NCBI GenBank assembly: GCA_026398595.1
Contig: JAPLSO010000051.1
Coordinates: 1 to 64,000 of the forward strand
Length of the DNA: 64,000 nt
Reading direction: 5' to 3'
Origin: Spirochaetota bacterium
GTDB lineage: Bacteria; Spirochaetota; Spirochaetia; Treponematales; Rectinemataceae
This document shows positions 1 to 7,377 of the stretch, in pieces. Position numbers and translations under genes: made by a program. The notes under the pieces are model-generated. The model saw only the letters and a list, made by a program, of their open reading frames with translations, had not been told where the DNA came from and searched no databases. The stretch's first letter is position 1. Every line of letters begins with the position of its first letter.

Positions 1-591
1 CGGCAGGGTAAAAACGCCCTCGTGATCGGAGCCGACCAGCTGACGCGGATTACCGACTGGAGCGACCGAGCGTCGGCCGTCCTCTTCGGGGACGGGGCGG
101 GCGCGGCGCTGATCTCTAGGATCGAGGAGTCGGGGCGAGGGTGCCTTTCCTTCATCCTCGGCGCCGAAGGCTCGGGAGCTATGGATCTCTATCTCGCCCA
201 GGCCCCCCGCCTTTCAGCCTTCGATCGTCTGGCTCCCGTCACCCCGGCGATCGTCATGAACGGCAAGAAAGTCTACGACTTCGCCGTAAGATCCATAACC
301 GTCCTCATCGAGCGGATCATGCACGCAACCGTGTACAGGCTGGAGGATTTCGCCTGGATCGTCCCGCACCAGGCGAACGCGCGGATCGTCCTCGCCGCGG
401 GAAAGCGGTTCGGGATAGCCCCGGAAAAATTTTATATGAACGTGGAAGAGTACGCGAATACGTCTACGGCCAGCATACCCCTTGCTTTGGCCGAGATGGA
501 CGCCAAGGGCCTCCTCAAGCCGAACGATCTCATCATGCTGCTCGGCTTCGGATCGGGACTGACGTATGGCGCCTCCGTTGTACGCTGGTAG
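1..591 (+). CDS. fabH: 3-oxoacyl-ACP synthase III (FabH), C-terminal part
   Basis: The reading frame is open from the first base, so the gene starts upstream of the window; 196 C-terminal residues are visible. FabH condenses acetyl-CoA with malonyl-ACP to start fatty acid synthesis in the cytoplasm. Two of the three catalytic residues are visible: His in WIVPHQAN (codon at 367) and Asn in YANTSTASIP (codon at 457). The end GFGSGLTYGASVVRW is typical of FabH. The nucleophilic Cys lies outside the window. It is followed 10 bases later by fabF, so it heads or belongs to a fab operon. Confidence 0.93.
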   Translation, partial: RQGKNALVIGADQLTRITDWSDRASAVLFGDGAGAALISRIEESGRGCLSFILGAEGSGAMDLYLAQAPRLSAFDRLAPVTPAIVMNGKKVYDFAVRSITVLIERIMHATVYRLEDFAWIVPHQANARIVLAAGKRFGIAPEKFYMNVEEYANTSTASIPLALAEMDAKGLLKPNDLIMLLGFGSGLTYGASVVRW

Positions 592-601
592 GAGGAGAAC
601 C

Positions 602-1870
602 ATGAAACGAGAAATCGCCGTCACGGGCATGGGCGTGATCAGCCCCGTCGGAAACAACCTGAAGGATTTTTGGACAGCCCTCGTCGAGGGCCGATCGGGC
701 GTAGGTCCCGTAACCCGCTTCGACGCATCCTCGCTCGATTCGCGGGTGGCGGCCGAAGTGAAAAACTTCGAGCCCAACCTCTGGATGGACAGGAAGGAGT
801 CGCGGAAGATGGCTCTTTTCTCCCAATACGCCGTGGCCGCCGCCGTTCAGGCATGCTCGGACTCAGGTCTGGGCCTCTCCGAGGAGTGCATCCGAGCGGC
901 TGGTTACAATCCAGAGCGGGTTGCCGTGTTTCTGGGAAACGGCATCGGGGGCCTCGACGTATTCGAGGAATCCCATGCCAAGCTCCTCGAGTCAGGGCCG
1001 GACCGGTTGCCGCCCATGACCATTCCCCTGATGATAGCCAACGAGGCGGCGGCCAACGTGGCCTTGCGCCTGGGAATCAAGGGTCCGGCCTATACCCAGG
1101 TGACGGCCTGCGCCTCGGGCACCGACGCCGTTGGTCTGGCCATCGACCTCCTCCGCTCTGGCAGGGTCGATATCGTCCTCGCCGGCGGCTGTGAAGCCGC
1201 CGTCACCCCCTTTGCCATGGCAGGCTTCTGCAAGCTCAAGGCCCTTTCAACCGCCCGGAACGACAACCCCGAGGCAGCTTCGAGGCCATTCGAGGCCTCG
1301 AGGGACGGCTTCGTCATCGGCGAAGGCGCTGGCGTCCTCGTCCTCGAGGACTACGACCGGGCAAAATCGAGGGGCGCCAGGGTCTATGCCCTCGCCTCGG
1401 GCTATGGGGCGACCTGCGACGCCTACCACCTCACGGCACCTCATCCCGAAGGGACCCAGGGCGCGCGAGCCCTCAGGCTGGCCATGGAAGACGCTGGTTT
1501 GGCCCCCGAGGGGATAGGCTACTACAACGCCCATGGAACCTCAACCCAGCTCAATGACCCGATAGAATCGGCCATGGTGAAACGAGCATTTGGCAACTCG
1601 GTCGCCGGTCTCAAGATCAGCTCGACGAAAAGCATGCTTGGGCACGGTCTGGGCGCGGCCGGGGCCATCGAGGCTATCATCTGCGTCAAGGCGATCGAAA
1701 CGGGTATCCTTCCGCCCACGATCAACCTCGACAGACCGGACATCGAGGCTGGCTGCGACCTGGACTACATCCCCAACATGGCCATCGAGCACAAGGTCGA
1801 GGCCGCGCTTTCAGCCTCCCTTGGTTTCGGCGGCCACAATGGAGCGTTGGTCTTCAGGAGGGCTATATGA
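602..1870 (+). CDS. fabF: 3-oxoacyl-ACP synthase II (FabF)
   Basis: Elongating beta-ketoacyl-ACP synthase, 422 residues, close to the usual 410-420. The thiolase-fold catalytic triad is visible: Cys170 in TACASGTDAV, His311 in AHGTSTQLND, and His348 in SMLGHGLGAAG preceded by the conserved Lys. The ATG at 602 is chosen over an in-frame ATG at 566 because AGGAGGAG lies at about 590-597, just before it, and because MKREIAVTGMGVISPVG is the normal FabF start. It extends acyl chains in the same cytoplasmic pathway as the neighbouring fabH, fabZ and fabV. Confidence 0.96.
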   Translation: MKREIAVTGMGVISPVGNNLKDFWTALVEGRSGVGPVTRFDASSLDSRVAAEVKNFEPNLWMDRKESRKMALFSQYAVAAAVQACSDSGLGLSEECIRAAGYNPERVAVFLGNGIGGLDVFEESHAKLLESGPDRLPPMTIPLMIANEAAANVALRLGIKGPAYTQVTACASGTDAVGLAIDLLRSGRVDIVLAGGCEAAVTPFAMAGFCKLKALSTARNDNPEAASRPFEASRDGFVIGEGAGVLVLEDYDRAKSRGARVYALASGYGATCDAYHLTAPHPEGTQGARALRLAMEDAGLAPEGIGYYNAHGTSTQLNDPIESAMVKRAFGNSVAGLKISSTKSMLGHGLGAAGAIEAIICVKAIETGILPPTINLDRPDIEAGCDLDYIPNMAIEHKVEAALSASLGFGGHNGALVFRRAI

Positions 1871-1974
1871 AGCAGGATAGCGACAGCAACAGCGCCGCGG
1901 AACGGCTGTTCAAGGCCTGTCCGCCGCGCTATCATGTCACCGACTCAAGACGGGCCCTTTTTAAAAGGCCCTGA
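1867..1974 (+). CDS. possible 35-residue ORF coupled to fabF
   Basis: An ATG overlaps the fabF stop codon in an ATGA arrangement and opens 35 codons, starting MKQDSDSN and ending FKRP. It runs over the upstream in-frame extension of fabZ but stops before the preferred fabZ start at 1994. I recognise no domain. It may be a small protein, a translational coupling device that carries ribosomes towards fabZ, or chance. ATGA coupling is used repeatedly by certain genes in this window, which is the only support. Confidence 0.25.
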   Translation: MKQDSDSNSAAERLFKACPPRYHVTDSRRALFKRP

Positions 1975-1993
1975 ATCAGCCAAAGGCTTTTCC

Positions 1994-2413
1994 ATGGAAA
2001 ATATAGAAAAATACCTCCCCCATCGCCCTCCCTTCCTTTTCATCGATGACGTGAGGATTGAAGACTCCTTCATTATTGCGAGCCGACTCTTCCAGGCAGA
2101 CGAATGGTTCTTCAGGGGTCATTTCCCCGCGTATCCCGTCGTACCCGGCGTCCTCCTCGTGGAGGCGATGGCCCAGGCGGGCGGGGTTGGTGCCAAGCTG
2201 CTGGGTATAGAGCCCCAGAGCATGTTCGTCTTCGCCAAGATCCGGTCGGCTAGATTCAGGCGCCAGGTTCGCCCGGGAGATCTCCTTGAGATTCGCATAG
2301 AGAATCTCAAATCGAATTCCCTCATCCTGCACCAAAAGGGACTGGGAACCGTGGGCGGCGAGATGGCGGTTGAAGCGGAGTGGATAGCCATGGCTTCGGG
2401 GGTTCCGGAATGA
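1994..2413 (+). CDS. fabZ: 3-hydroxyacyl-ACP dehydratase (FabZ)
   Basis: Hot-dog-fold dehydratase converting 3-hydroxyacyl-ACP to trans-2-enoyl-ACP. With the ATG at 1994 it has 139 residues, a normal FabZ length. The start motif IEKYLPHRPPFLFIDDV and the catalytic pair His43 (FRGHFPAYPVVPG) and Glu57 (LLVEAMAQ) are visible. An in-frame ATG at 1934 has no ribosome binding site and adds 20 residues unlike FabZ; 1994 has a partial AAAGG seven bases upstream. The stop overlaps the fabV ATG. Its product is the substrate of the FabV reductase encoded next. Confidence 0.93.
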   Translation: MENIEKYLPHRPPFLFIDDVRIEDSFIIASRLFQADEWFFRGHFPAYPVVPGVLLVEAMAQAGGVGAKLLGIEPQSMFVFAKIRSARFRRQVRPGDLLEIRIENLKSNSLILHQKGLGTVGGEMAVEAEWIAMASGVPE

Positions 2414-3603
2414 TTCTTGTACCAATGATCAGGAACAACATCTGCATGAACGCCCATCCTTTAGGCTGCGCCCGCGAGGCAAACCTCCAGGCGGCGAGGG
2501 CCGAAGCCTTCGCCTTAAAGCTCGGGAAATCGGACAAAGGTCCAAAGGCCGTCCTCGTTATTGGCTGTTCGACAGGTTACGGCCTGGCGTCGAGGCTAAC
2601 GGCCGCCTTCGCCTATCGGGCGGCAACTGTGGGTATTTCCCTGGAACGGACCCCTCGTGGAACGAAAACAGGCTCACCGGGATGGTACGCCAACAGGGCT
2701 TTCGATACCGCGGCCGCCGAGAAGGGTATCTTCGCACGGACCTTCGACCTGGACGCCTTCTCCCACGCCGCTAAGGATAGGGCGGTGGAGGCTGCCCGCG
2801 AAGGCGGCTTCTCCTACGACCTCATCATCTATTCCCTTGCCAGCCCCGTACGCGTCGACCCCGACACGGGCTATCTGTATCGGTCGGTTATCAAGCCCAT
2901 CGGCAGCGGCTTCTCGGGGAAGACGGTCGATGTCTTTACAGGCAGGCTGAACGAAGCCCACGCCGAACCGGCCGAGCCCAGCGAAATCGAGGAGACCGTG
3001 AAGGTCATGGGAGGCGAGGACTGGGAGCTCTGGATGACCAAGCTCGCTTTATCCGGCGTCCTCGCCCCAGGTGCGCTGAGCGTAGCTTACTCCTATGTCG
3101 GCCCTGCCCTCTCCTGGCCCATCTACAGATACGGAACGATAGGAAAGGCCAAGGAGGATCTCGAGAGGGCGGCGCGAGTCATTTCGGCTGGCCTCGGGAC
3201 TTCGGGCCTCCAAGCCTGTATCTCCGTCAATAAAGCCGTGGTCACGCGGGCGAGTTCCGTCATCCCCGTCATTCCCCTCTACGTCTCGACCCTTTTTAAA
3301 GTGATGAAGGAGCGCTGCCTCCACGAGGACTGCATGGACCAGATGCTCCGCCTTTTCTCGGAACGGCTCTATCGGCCCGGGAGCGGACCTCTTCCCCTGG
3401 ATGACGGAGGAAGGATACGGCTGGACGATCTGGAGATGGAGGCCGCCGTACAGAACGAGGTTGCGTCGCGGCTTTCCAGGCTAGACGAGAGCAATTTGCG
3501 GGAATTGGCCGATATCGACGGCTTCAGGCAGGACTTCCTGAGGGCGCACGGCTTTGAAGTGCCCGGAGTGGATTATTCGGTCGAGGTCGATTTGCTGACA
3601 TGA
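2410..3603 (+). CDS. fabV: trans-2-enoyl-ACP/CoA reductase, FabV family
   Basis: NADH-dependent enoyl reductase of the FabV type, 397 residues. The N-terminus MILVPMIRNNICMNAHPLGC and the nucleotide-binding VIGCSTGYGLASRL are characteristic. The family signature Y-x8-K is present as Tyr239 and Lys248 (IYRYGTIGKAK). It completes the elongation cycle begun by FabF and FabZ. The start at 2410 overlaps the fabZ stop (ATGA); an upstream in-frame ATG at 2380 lies inside fabZ and is rejected. FabV enzymes are generally insensitive to triclosan (family knowledge) and are known from spirochaetes such as Treponema denticola. Confidence 0.95.
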   Translation: MILVPMIRNNICMNAHPLGCAREANLQAARAEAFALKLGKSDKGPKAVLVIGCSTGYGLASRLTAAFAYRAATVGISLERTPRGTKTGSPGWYANRAFDTAAAEKGIFARTFDLDAFSHAAKDRAVEAAREGGFSYDLIIYSLASPVRVDPDTGYLYRSVIKPIGSGFSGKTVDVFTGRLNEAHAEPAEPSEIEETVKVMGGEDWELWMTKLALSGVLAPGALSVAYSYVGPALSWPIYRYGTIGKAKEDLERAARVISAGLGTSGLQACISVNKAVVTRASSVIPVIPLYVSTLFKVMKERCLHEDCMDQMLRLFSERLYRPGSGPLPLDDGGRIRLDDLEMEAAVQNEVASRLSRLDESNLRELADIDGFRQDFLRAHGFEVPGVDYSVEVDLLT

Positions 3604-4352
3604 ACAGACTCTACCTCGAGGAATCTGGGGGGCTTTACTCGATTCCCCGAAGCGACCGCCGCTATACACATATTCTCCGTGTGCTCAAGAAGAAGGCGGG
3701 GGACAGCCTTGAGGCGGGACGTTCGGACGGGGCATTAGGCACTGCTTACATCGAATCGATCGACCAAGACACCCTCGTCCTGCGCTTCGAAGTCTCGGGC
3801 GAAGCCCCCCTTCCCCTCCCTGTCAGGCTGCTCATGGGATTTCCCCGGCCTATCCAGGCGGGAAGAATCCTGAAGGATCTGACCAGCCTGGGCGCCGCCT
3901 CGGTCTGGTTCGCTCTCTCGGAGCTGGGGGAGAAATCCTATGCCGAATCGAATTTTTTTAAAGATCAAGAATATAAAGGCTTTCTCATCGAGGGAGCAGA
4001 GCAGTGCGGTAACCCCCGTCTGCCCGAGGTGAGGACCTTCTGGTCCCTGGGCAGGGCCTTGGAAGCCCTCGTTTCCCTGGAAGGGACAAGCACTGACGGC
4101 GCTACGGCCAAGGGGCCGCGCCGCATCGGCTTTCATCCCGGGCTCGGTCTGCCCTCCCTAGCGGATCTCTCCTGCCCCGCTCTTCCGCTCACCCTCGCCC
4201 TTGGCAGCGAGCGAGGATGGACACGGACCGAACTCGATGCCTTGGAGAAACGGGGATTCCTGCTCTGCAGCCTCGGTCCCCGGATTCTGAAGACGGAGAC
4301 GGCCGCCGTAGCGGCCCTCTCCATTGCCCTATCCCGTCTCGGCTCTATGTGA
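3600..4352 (+). CDS. rsmE: 16S rRNA m3U1498 methyltransferase (RsmE)
   Basis: SPOUT-family methyltransferase of 250 residues, expected to methylate N3 of U1498 in 16S rRNA using S-adenosylmethionine. The N-terminal PUA-like region contains RRYTHILRVLKKKAGD. The C-terminal knot region has LGSERGWTRTELDAL and LGPRILKTETAAVAAL, the standard RsmE signatures. The ATG overlaps the fabV stop (ATGA), so an rRNA-modification gene is translationally coupled to lipid synthesis. The middle, around residues 150-170, is more variable than usual. Confidence 0.9.
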   Translation: MNRLYLEESGGLYSIPRSDRRYTHILRVLKKKAGDSLEAGRSDGALGTAYIESIDQDTLVLRFEVSGEAPLPLPVRLLMGFPRPIQAGRILKDLTSLGAASVWFALSELGEKSYAESNFFKDQEYKGFLIEGAEQCGNPRLPEVRTFWSLGRALEALVSLEGTSTDGATAKGPRRIGFHPGLGLPSLADLSCPALPLTLALGSERGWTRTELDALEKRGFLLCSLGPRILKTETAAVAALSIALSRLGSM

Positions 4353-4395
4353 GCCGAAGCTCTATATGAGCCGAAGCTCCAAATGAGCCTTTTTT
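4341..4395 (+). terminator. short tandem repeat with weak terminator-like hairpin
   Basis: After rsmE the segment GAGCCGAAGCTC occurs twice (4351 and 4368), followed by a third partial GAGCC at 4385 and six T residues at 4390-4395. GGCTC at 4341 or GCTC at 4376 can pair with GAGCC, giving only a 4-5 bp stem before the T tract. This may be a weak terminator between the convergent rsmE and pepF. Confidence 0.35.
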
Positions 4396-4400
4396 AGCAC

Positions 4401-6200
4401 TCAACGTCCCAGAAGTCCCTTCAACGCTGTTACGTCCCTGGCAAAGCCCGCGCAGGCGAGGCGCACGGGCTCGGGCGAGGCCATGTCCACGCCAGCTGCC
4501 TTCAGGGCTTCGATGGGGAAGCGCGAGCCCCCCGATCGCAGGAAATCGAAATAGGCTTCACGCTCAGCCTTCCCCCCTCCCAGGACCTTGATGGCCAATG
4601 CCCTGGCGGCCGATATGCCTGTCGCGTACTTGTAGACATAGAAGGCGTTGTAGAAATGAGGGATCCTCAGGCTTTCCAGGTCGGAAACTTCCTCGAAGAC
4701 CAGTGTGGGGCCGAAGTACTTGCGGAGAAGCTTGCCGTATTCCGACCTCAGGGAATCCACGGTAAGCGGCTCGCCCGCCTCGATCATGGCGTGGGTTCTG
4801 TCCTCATACTCGGCGAACATGGTCTGGCGGAAAAGTGTGCCGATGCAATCGTCGATCCTCGAGGAGAGGAGGTAAGCCTTCTCTTCATCGGTCCCGGACT
4901 TGTCGTACAGATAGGCGAAGACGAGTTGCTCGTTGAACGTGGAAGCGACTTCGGCTTCGAATATCGTGTAATTGTAGCTCAGGAATGGGTTCGATCGGGC
5001 CGAATACCAGGAGTGCATGGAGTGGCCGCCCTCGTGGGCCATAGTGAAAACGTCCTTCAGCATATCCTCCTTGTAGTTGAGAAGGATATAGGGTTCGCCC
5101 GAGAAACTGCCCGCCGAAAAGGCACCCGAACGCTTGCCCTTGTTCTCGTACCTGTCCACCCAGCCGTCTTTCAGACCGGCTCCAAGGGTAGCGACATACT
5201 CTTTTCCAAGGGGCGCCAGTGCGGAGGTCACGATTTCGACAGCCTGGTCGTAGCTCCTCCTGCCCTCCTTTAATTCCACGAGAGGAACGTAGACGTCGTA
5301 ATGCCGCAGCTCCCTCAGCCCGAGCACCTGTTTTCGGAGTCTGTAATAGTCATGGAGTACGTCCAGGTTTTCGCCGATGGTCGAGACGAGATTGTCATAG
5401 ACCGCGCCCGGGACCTTGTCGGGAAAGAGGGCCTGATCGCGGGCCGAGACATAGGCTCTCGCCTGAGCCTGATACTTGTCCAGCTTCACCGAACCCGCAT
5501 AGAGGCTCGCAAGAGCGTTCTTGTGCTTTTCGTAGACAGCGTAGAACTGGCGGTAGGCTTTTCGTCGCAGGGACCTGTCCTTATTCCGCATGAAGGAGGG
5601 AAAGGTCGACTGGCTTAAGGGTCTCGCGCCCTCGGTTGTGCCTATGCTGCCGAAATTGAAGTCGACATTGGTGAGTACGCCGAAGGTTTCCTGGGAGGTC
5701 TGGTTGGCCTCGGTCTGGAGGGCAAGAAGCCTTTCCTCCTTTTCGGAAAGGATATGGGGTTTGAACCTGAGGAGCTTGGCCAGGAAGACGGCGTAATCGG
5801 CGAAGGCTGGTTTGGCGATGCAGCCCTGCGTAAAGCTTTCCGGCATGGTCTGGATGGTCGGGGCGAGCCATGCCCAGGCCGCCTGGCCGGCTGTCGACAC
5901 CCCGATGTACCGGGCGTACCGTCCTCTCGAGTCCGAGTCACCCTCGTCTTCGGTCGACCTTAAGTGGGCGTAGTAACCCAGCCTTTCATCGAGCTGGAGA
6001 TATACCGAATAGGCTCTCAGGGTTTTAAGGAAGCATATTTCCTCGGGCTTGAAGGAAGCCGCAAGGGCGGCAGTGTTTCCGCCCATGGTCTCGAGGCTTT
6101 TAAGGCCCTTTCCCCAGTCTGTCTCGTCGGGGAAGAGGGCCGAGAGATCCCAACGGTCCCATGCCGCCACTTCGGTCCGCGCCGGTATCTTCTTGTCCAT
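4401..6200 (-). CDS. pepF: oligoendopeptidase F, M3 family metallopeptidase
   Basis: Cytoplasmic zinc oligopeptidase of 599 residues, the usual PepF size. The zinc motif HEGGH is at residues 389-393 (TMAHEGGHSMHSW), with the downstream Glu in IFEAEVASTFNEQL. The start at 6200 follows an AGAGGAG sequence and begins MDKKIPART; the frame extends upstream to 6278 but only inside the preceding lacI-type gene. That gene's stop is one base before this ATG, so the ribosome binding site lies inside the regulator gene and the two are a coupled pair. Role: trimming short peptides, possibly those imported by the nearby Opp system (inference). Confidence 0.93.
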   Translation of the reverse strand: MDKKIPARTEVAAWDRWDLSALFPDETDWGKGLKSLETMGGNTAALAASFKPEEICFLKTLRAYSVYLQLDERLGYYAHLRSTEDEGDSDSRGRYARYIGVSTAGQAAWAWLAPTIQTMPESFTQGCIAKPAFADYAVFLAKLLRFKPHILSEKEERLLALQTEANQTSQETFGVLTNVDFNFGSIGTTEGARPLSQSTFPSFMRNKDRSLRRKAYRQFYAVYEKHKNALASLYAGSVKLDKYQAQARAYVSARDQALFPDKVPGAVYDNLVSTIGENLDVLHDYYRLRKQVLGLRELRHYDVYVPLVELKEGRRSYDQAVEIVTSALAPLGKEYVATLGAGLKDGWVDRYENKGKRSGAFSAGSFSGEPYILLNYKEDMLKDVFTMAHEGGHSMHSWYSARSNPFLSYNYTIFEAEVASTFNEQLVFAYLYDKSGTDEEKAYLLSSRIDDCIGTLFRQTMFAEYEDRTHAMIEAGEPLTVDSLRSEYGKLLRKYFGPTLVFEEVSDLESLRIPHFYNAFYVYKYATGISAARALAIKVLGGGKAEREAYFDFLRSGGSRFPIEALKAAGVDMASPEPVRLACAGFARDVTALKGLLGR

Positions 6201-6201
6201 G

Positions 6202-7233
6202 CTATTTTCTCCTCTTGGCCGTGGATCCTCGTATCTCGAGGGTGTAGGGAAATTCAAAATGCACAGGCTGGCCTCCATTCAGGAGTTCAATAGCGAGGGA
6301 AGCCGCCTTCTGCCCCTTCTCCCGAGAGGGTTGACGGACCGTCGTCAAAGGCGGGCGAGCGTACCTGCTAAACGTTATATCGTCGAAGCCTGCAATCGAT
6401 AGATCGCCTGGTATCGCGATGCCGAGTTCGTCGGCGGCGGAACAGACCCCTAGAGCGACGATGTCGGACATGGCGACGACGGCATCGGGCCTCGGTTTCG
6501 CCGCGAGGAGAGAAAGGCCGGCAGTCATTCCCCCCTCAAGGGAGCCCACGGCTTCGAGCATCGATATTCGATCTGAATCCAGGCTCAAGCCCGATTCAGC
6601 GAGGGCACGGGAGAAACCCCCGGTACGTTTCTCGATGACGACAGACCGCGAGCGCTCGGCCTTTATCTTGGCGTCGGGCCTAAGGCGCAGGAGGGTTATC
6701 CTCTCGTGGCCCAAGCTGAGTATGTACTTCATGAGGTCGTAGGCCGCTTTTTCGTCCTGGATGACCACGTTGACTGTTGTCGCGCTCTCCTCTCCGTCGA
6801 TCGTTACGAAAGGAACTCGGTGCCGCTGCATGAACTCGACCACTTCATGTTCGGGGCCGACGCCTATCGTGACGATGGCATCGACAAAGGCCCTCCGCGC
6901 TGCTTCGATGATCTTGCCCCGCACCGGCGGGAGCATGGTAAGGGATATCTCATGCCGGTCGCACTCCTCGCCTATACCGCTAATCACATCGCAGAGATGG
7001 GGATTGTTCATCACTTCGCTGATTGGCTGGGGAAGGAGAAGGCCCAGCGCTCCCAGACGTTTGGTCGTCAAGGTCCGCGCGACAGGGTTGGGAAAGTATC
7101 CCAACTCCTGGACGATGACCATGATCCGCTCGTAAGTCACTTTCGAAATACGCTTGGGGTTGTTCAAGGCAAAGGAGACCGTCGTCTTCGAGACGCCGGC
7201 CCTCGCGGCAATATCCTTTATCGTGGCACGCAT
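6202..7233 (-). CDS. LacI-family transcriptional regulator
   Basis: A 343-residue LacI/GalR regulator. Residues 1-55 form the helix-turn-helix and hinge (MRATIKDIAARAGVSKTTVSFALN), followed by a periplasmic-binding-protein-like sensor domain ending PLTTVRQPSREKGQKAASLAIELL. AGAGGATAAA precedes the ATG. The ligand is not evident. It is co-transcribed with pepF and divergent from a nucleoside kinase gene. A near-palindrome with a central CG in the shared upstream region is a candidate operator, so autoregulation is plausible (inference). Confidence 0.92.
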   Translation of the reverse strand: MRATIKDIAARAGVSKTTVSFALNNPKRISKVTYERIMVIVQELGYFPNPVARTLTTKRLGALGLLLPQPISEVMNNPHLCDVISGIGEECDRHEISLTMLPPVRGKIIEAARRAFVDAIVTIGVGPEHEVVEFMQRHRVPFVTIDGEESATTVNVVIQDEKAAYDLMKYILSLGHERITLLRLRPDAKIKAERSRSVVIEKRTGGFSRALAESGLSLDSDRISMLEAVGSLEGGMTAGLSLLAAKPRPDAVVAMSDIVALGVCSAADELGIAIPGDLSIAGFDDITFSRYARPPLTTVRQPSREKGQKAASLAIELLNGGQPVHFEFPYTLEIRGSTAKRRK

Positions 7234-7247
7234 TTTATCCTCTATGC

Positions 7248-7276
7248 ATTCTACTCGCCTTTATTGGCAAGGTCAA
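7248..7276 (-). promoter_or_regulatory. sigma70-type promoter for the lacI-pepF pair
   Basis: On the minus strand TTGACC (7276-7271) and TAGAAT (7253-7248) are separated by 17 bases. The predicted start, near 7241, leaves only a few bases before the ATG at 7233, including AGAGGA. Unverified by mapping. Confidence 0.5.
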
Positions 7277-7285
7277 ACCGGGGGA

Positions 7286-7297
7286 TAAACCGTTTTA
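7286..7297. promoter_or_regulatory. candidate LacI-family operator
   Basis: TAAACCGTTTTA is a 12-base near-palindrome with a central CG and one mismatched pair, the general form bound by LacI/PurR-family proteins. It lies between the divergent lacI-type gene and the kinase gene, about 10 bases upstream of the predicted lacI -35 box. Assignment to this regulator is inference. Confidence 0.3.
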
Positions 7298-7377
7298 CAT
7301 GGGGAGGACCCTGTCCACGGGACGACTGTCCCCCATCATCCTTCGGTGATAGATTGATCGCCGAGGAGGGATGCAGC

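Noticed and set aside
6706-7377. Open frame extending the nucleoside kinase 224 codons upstream
   Set aside because: It runs antisense to the well-supported lacI-type gene, while GAGGAGGG and the family start support the ATG at 7378.
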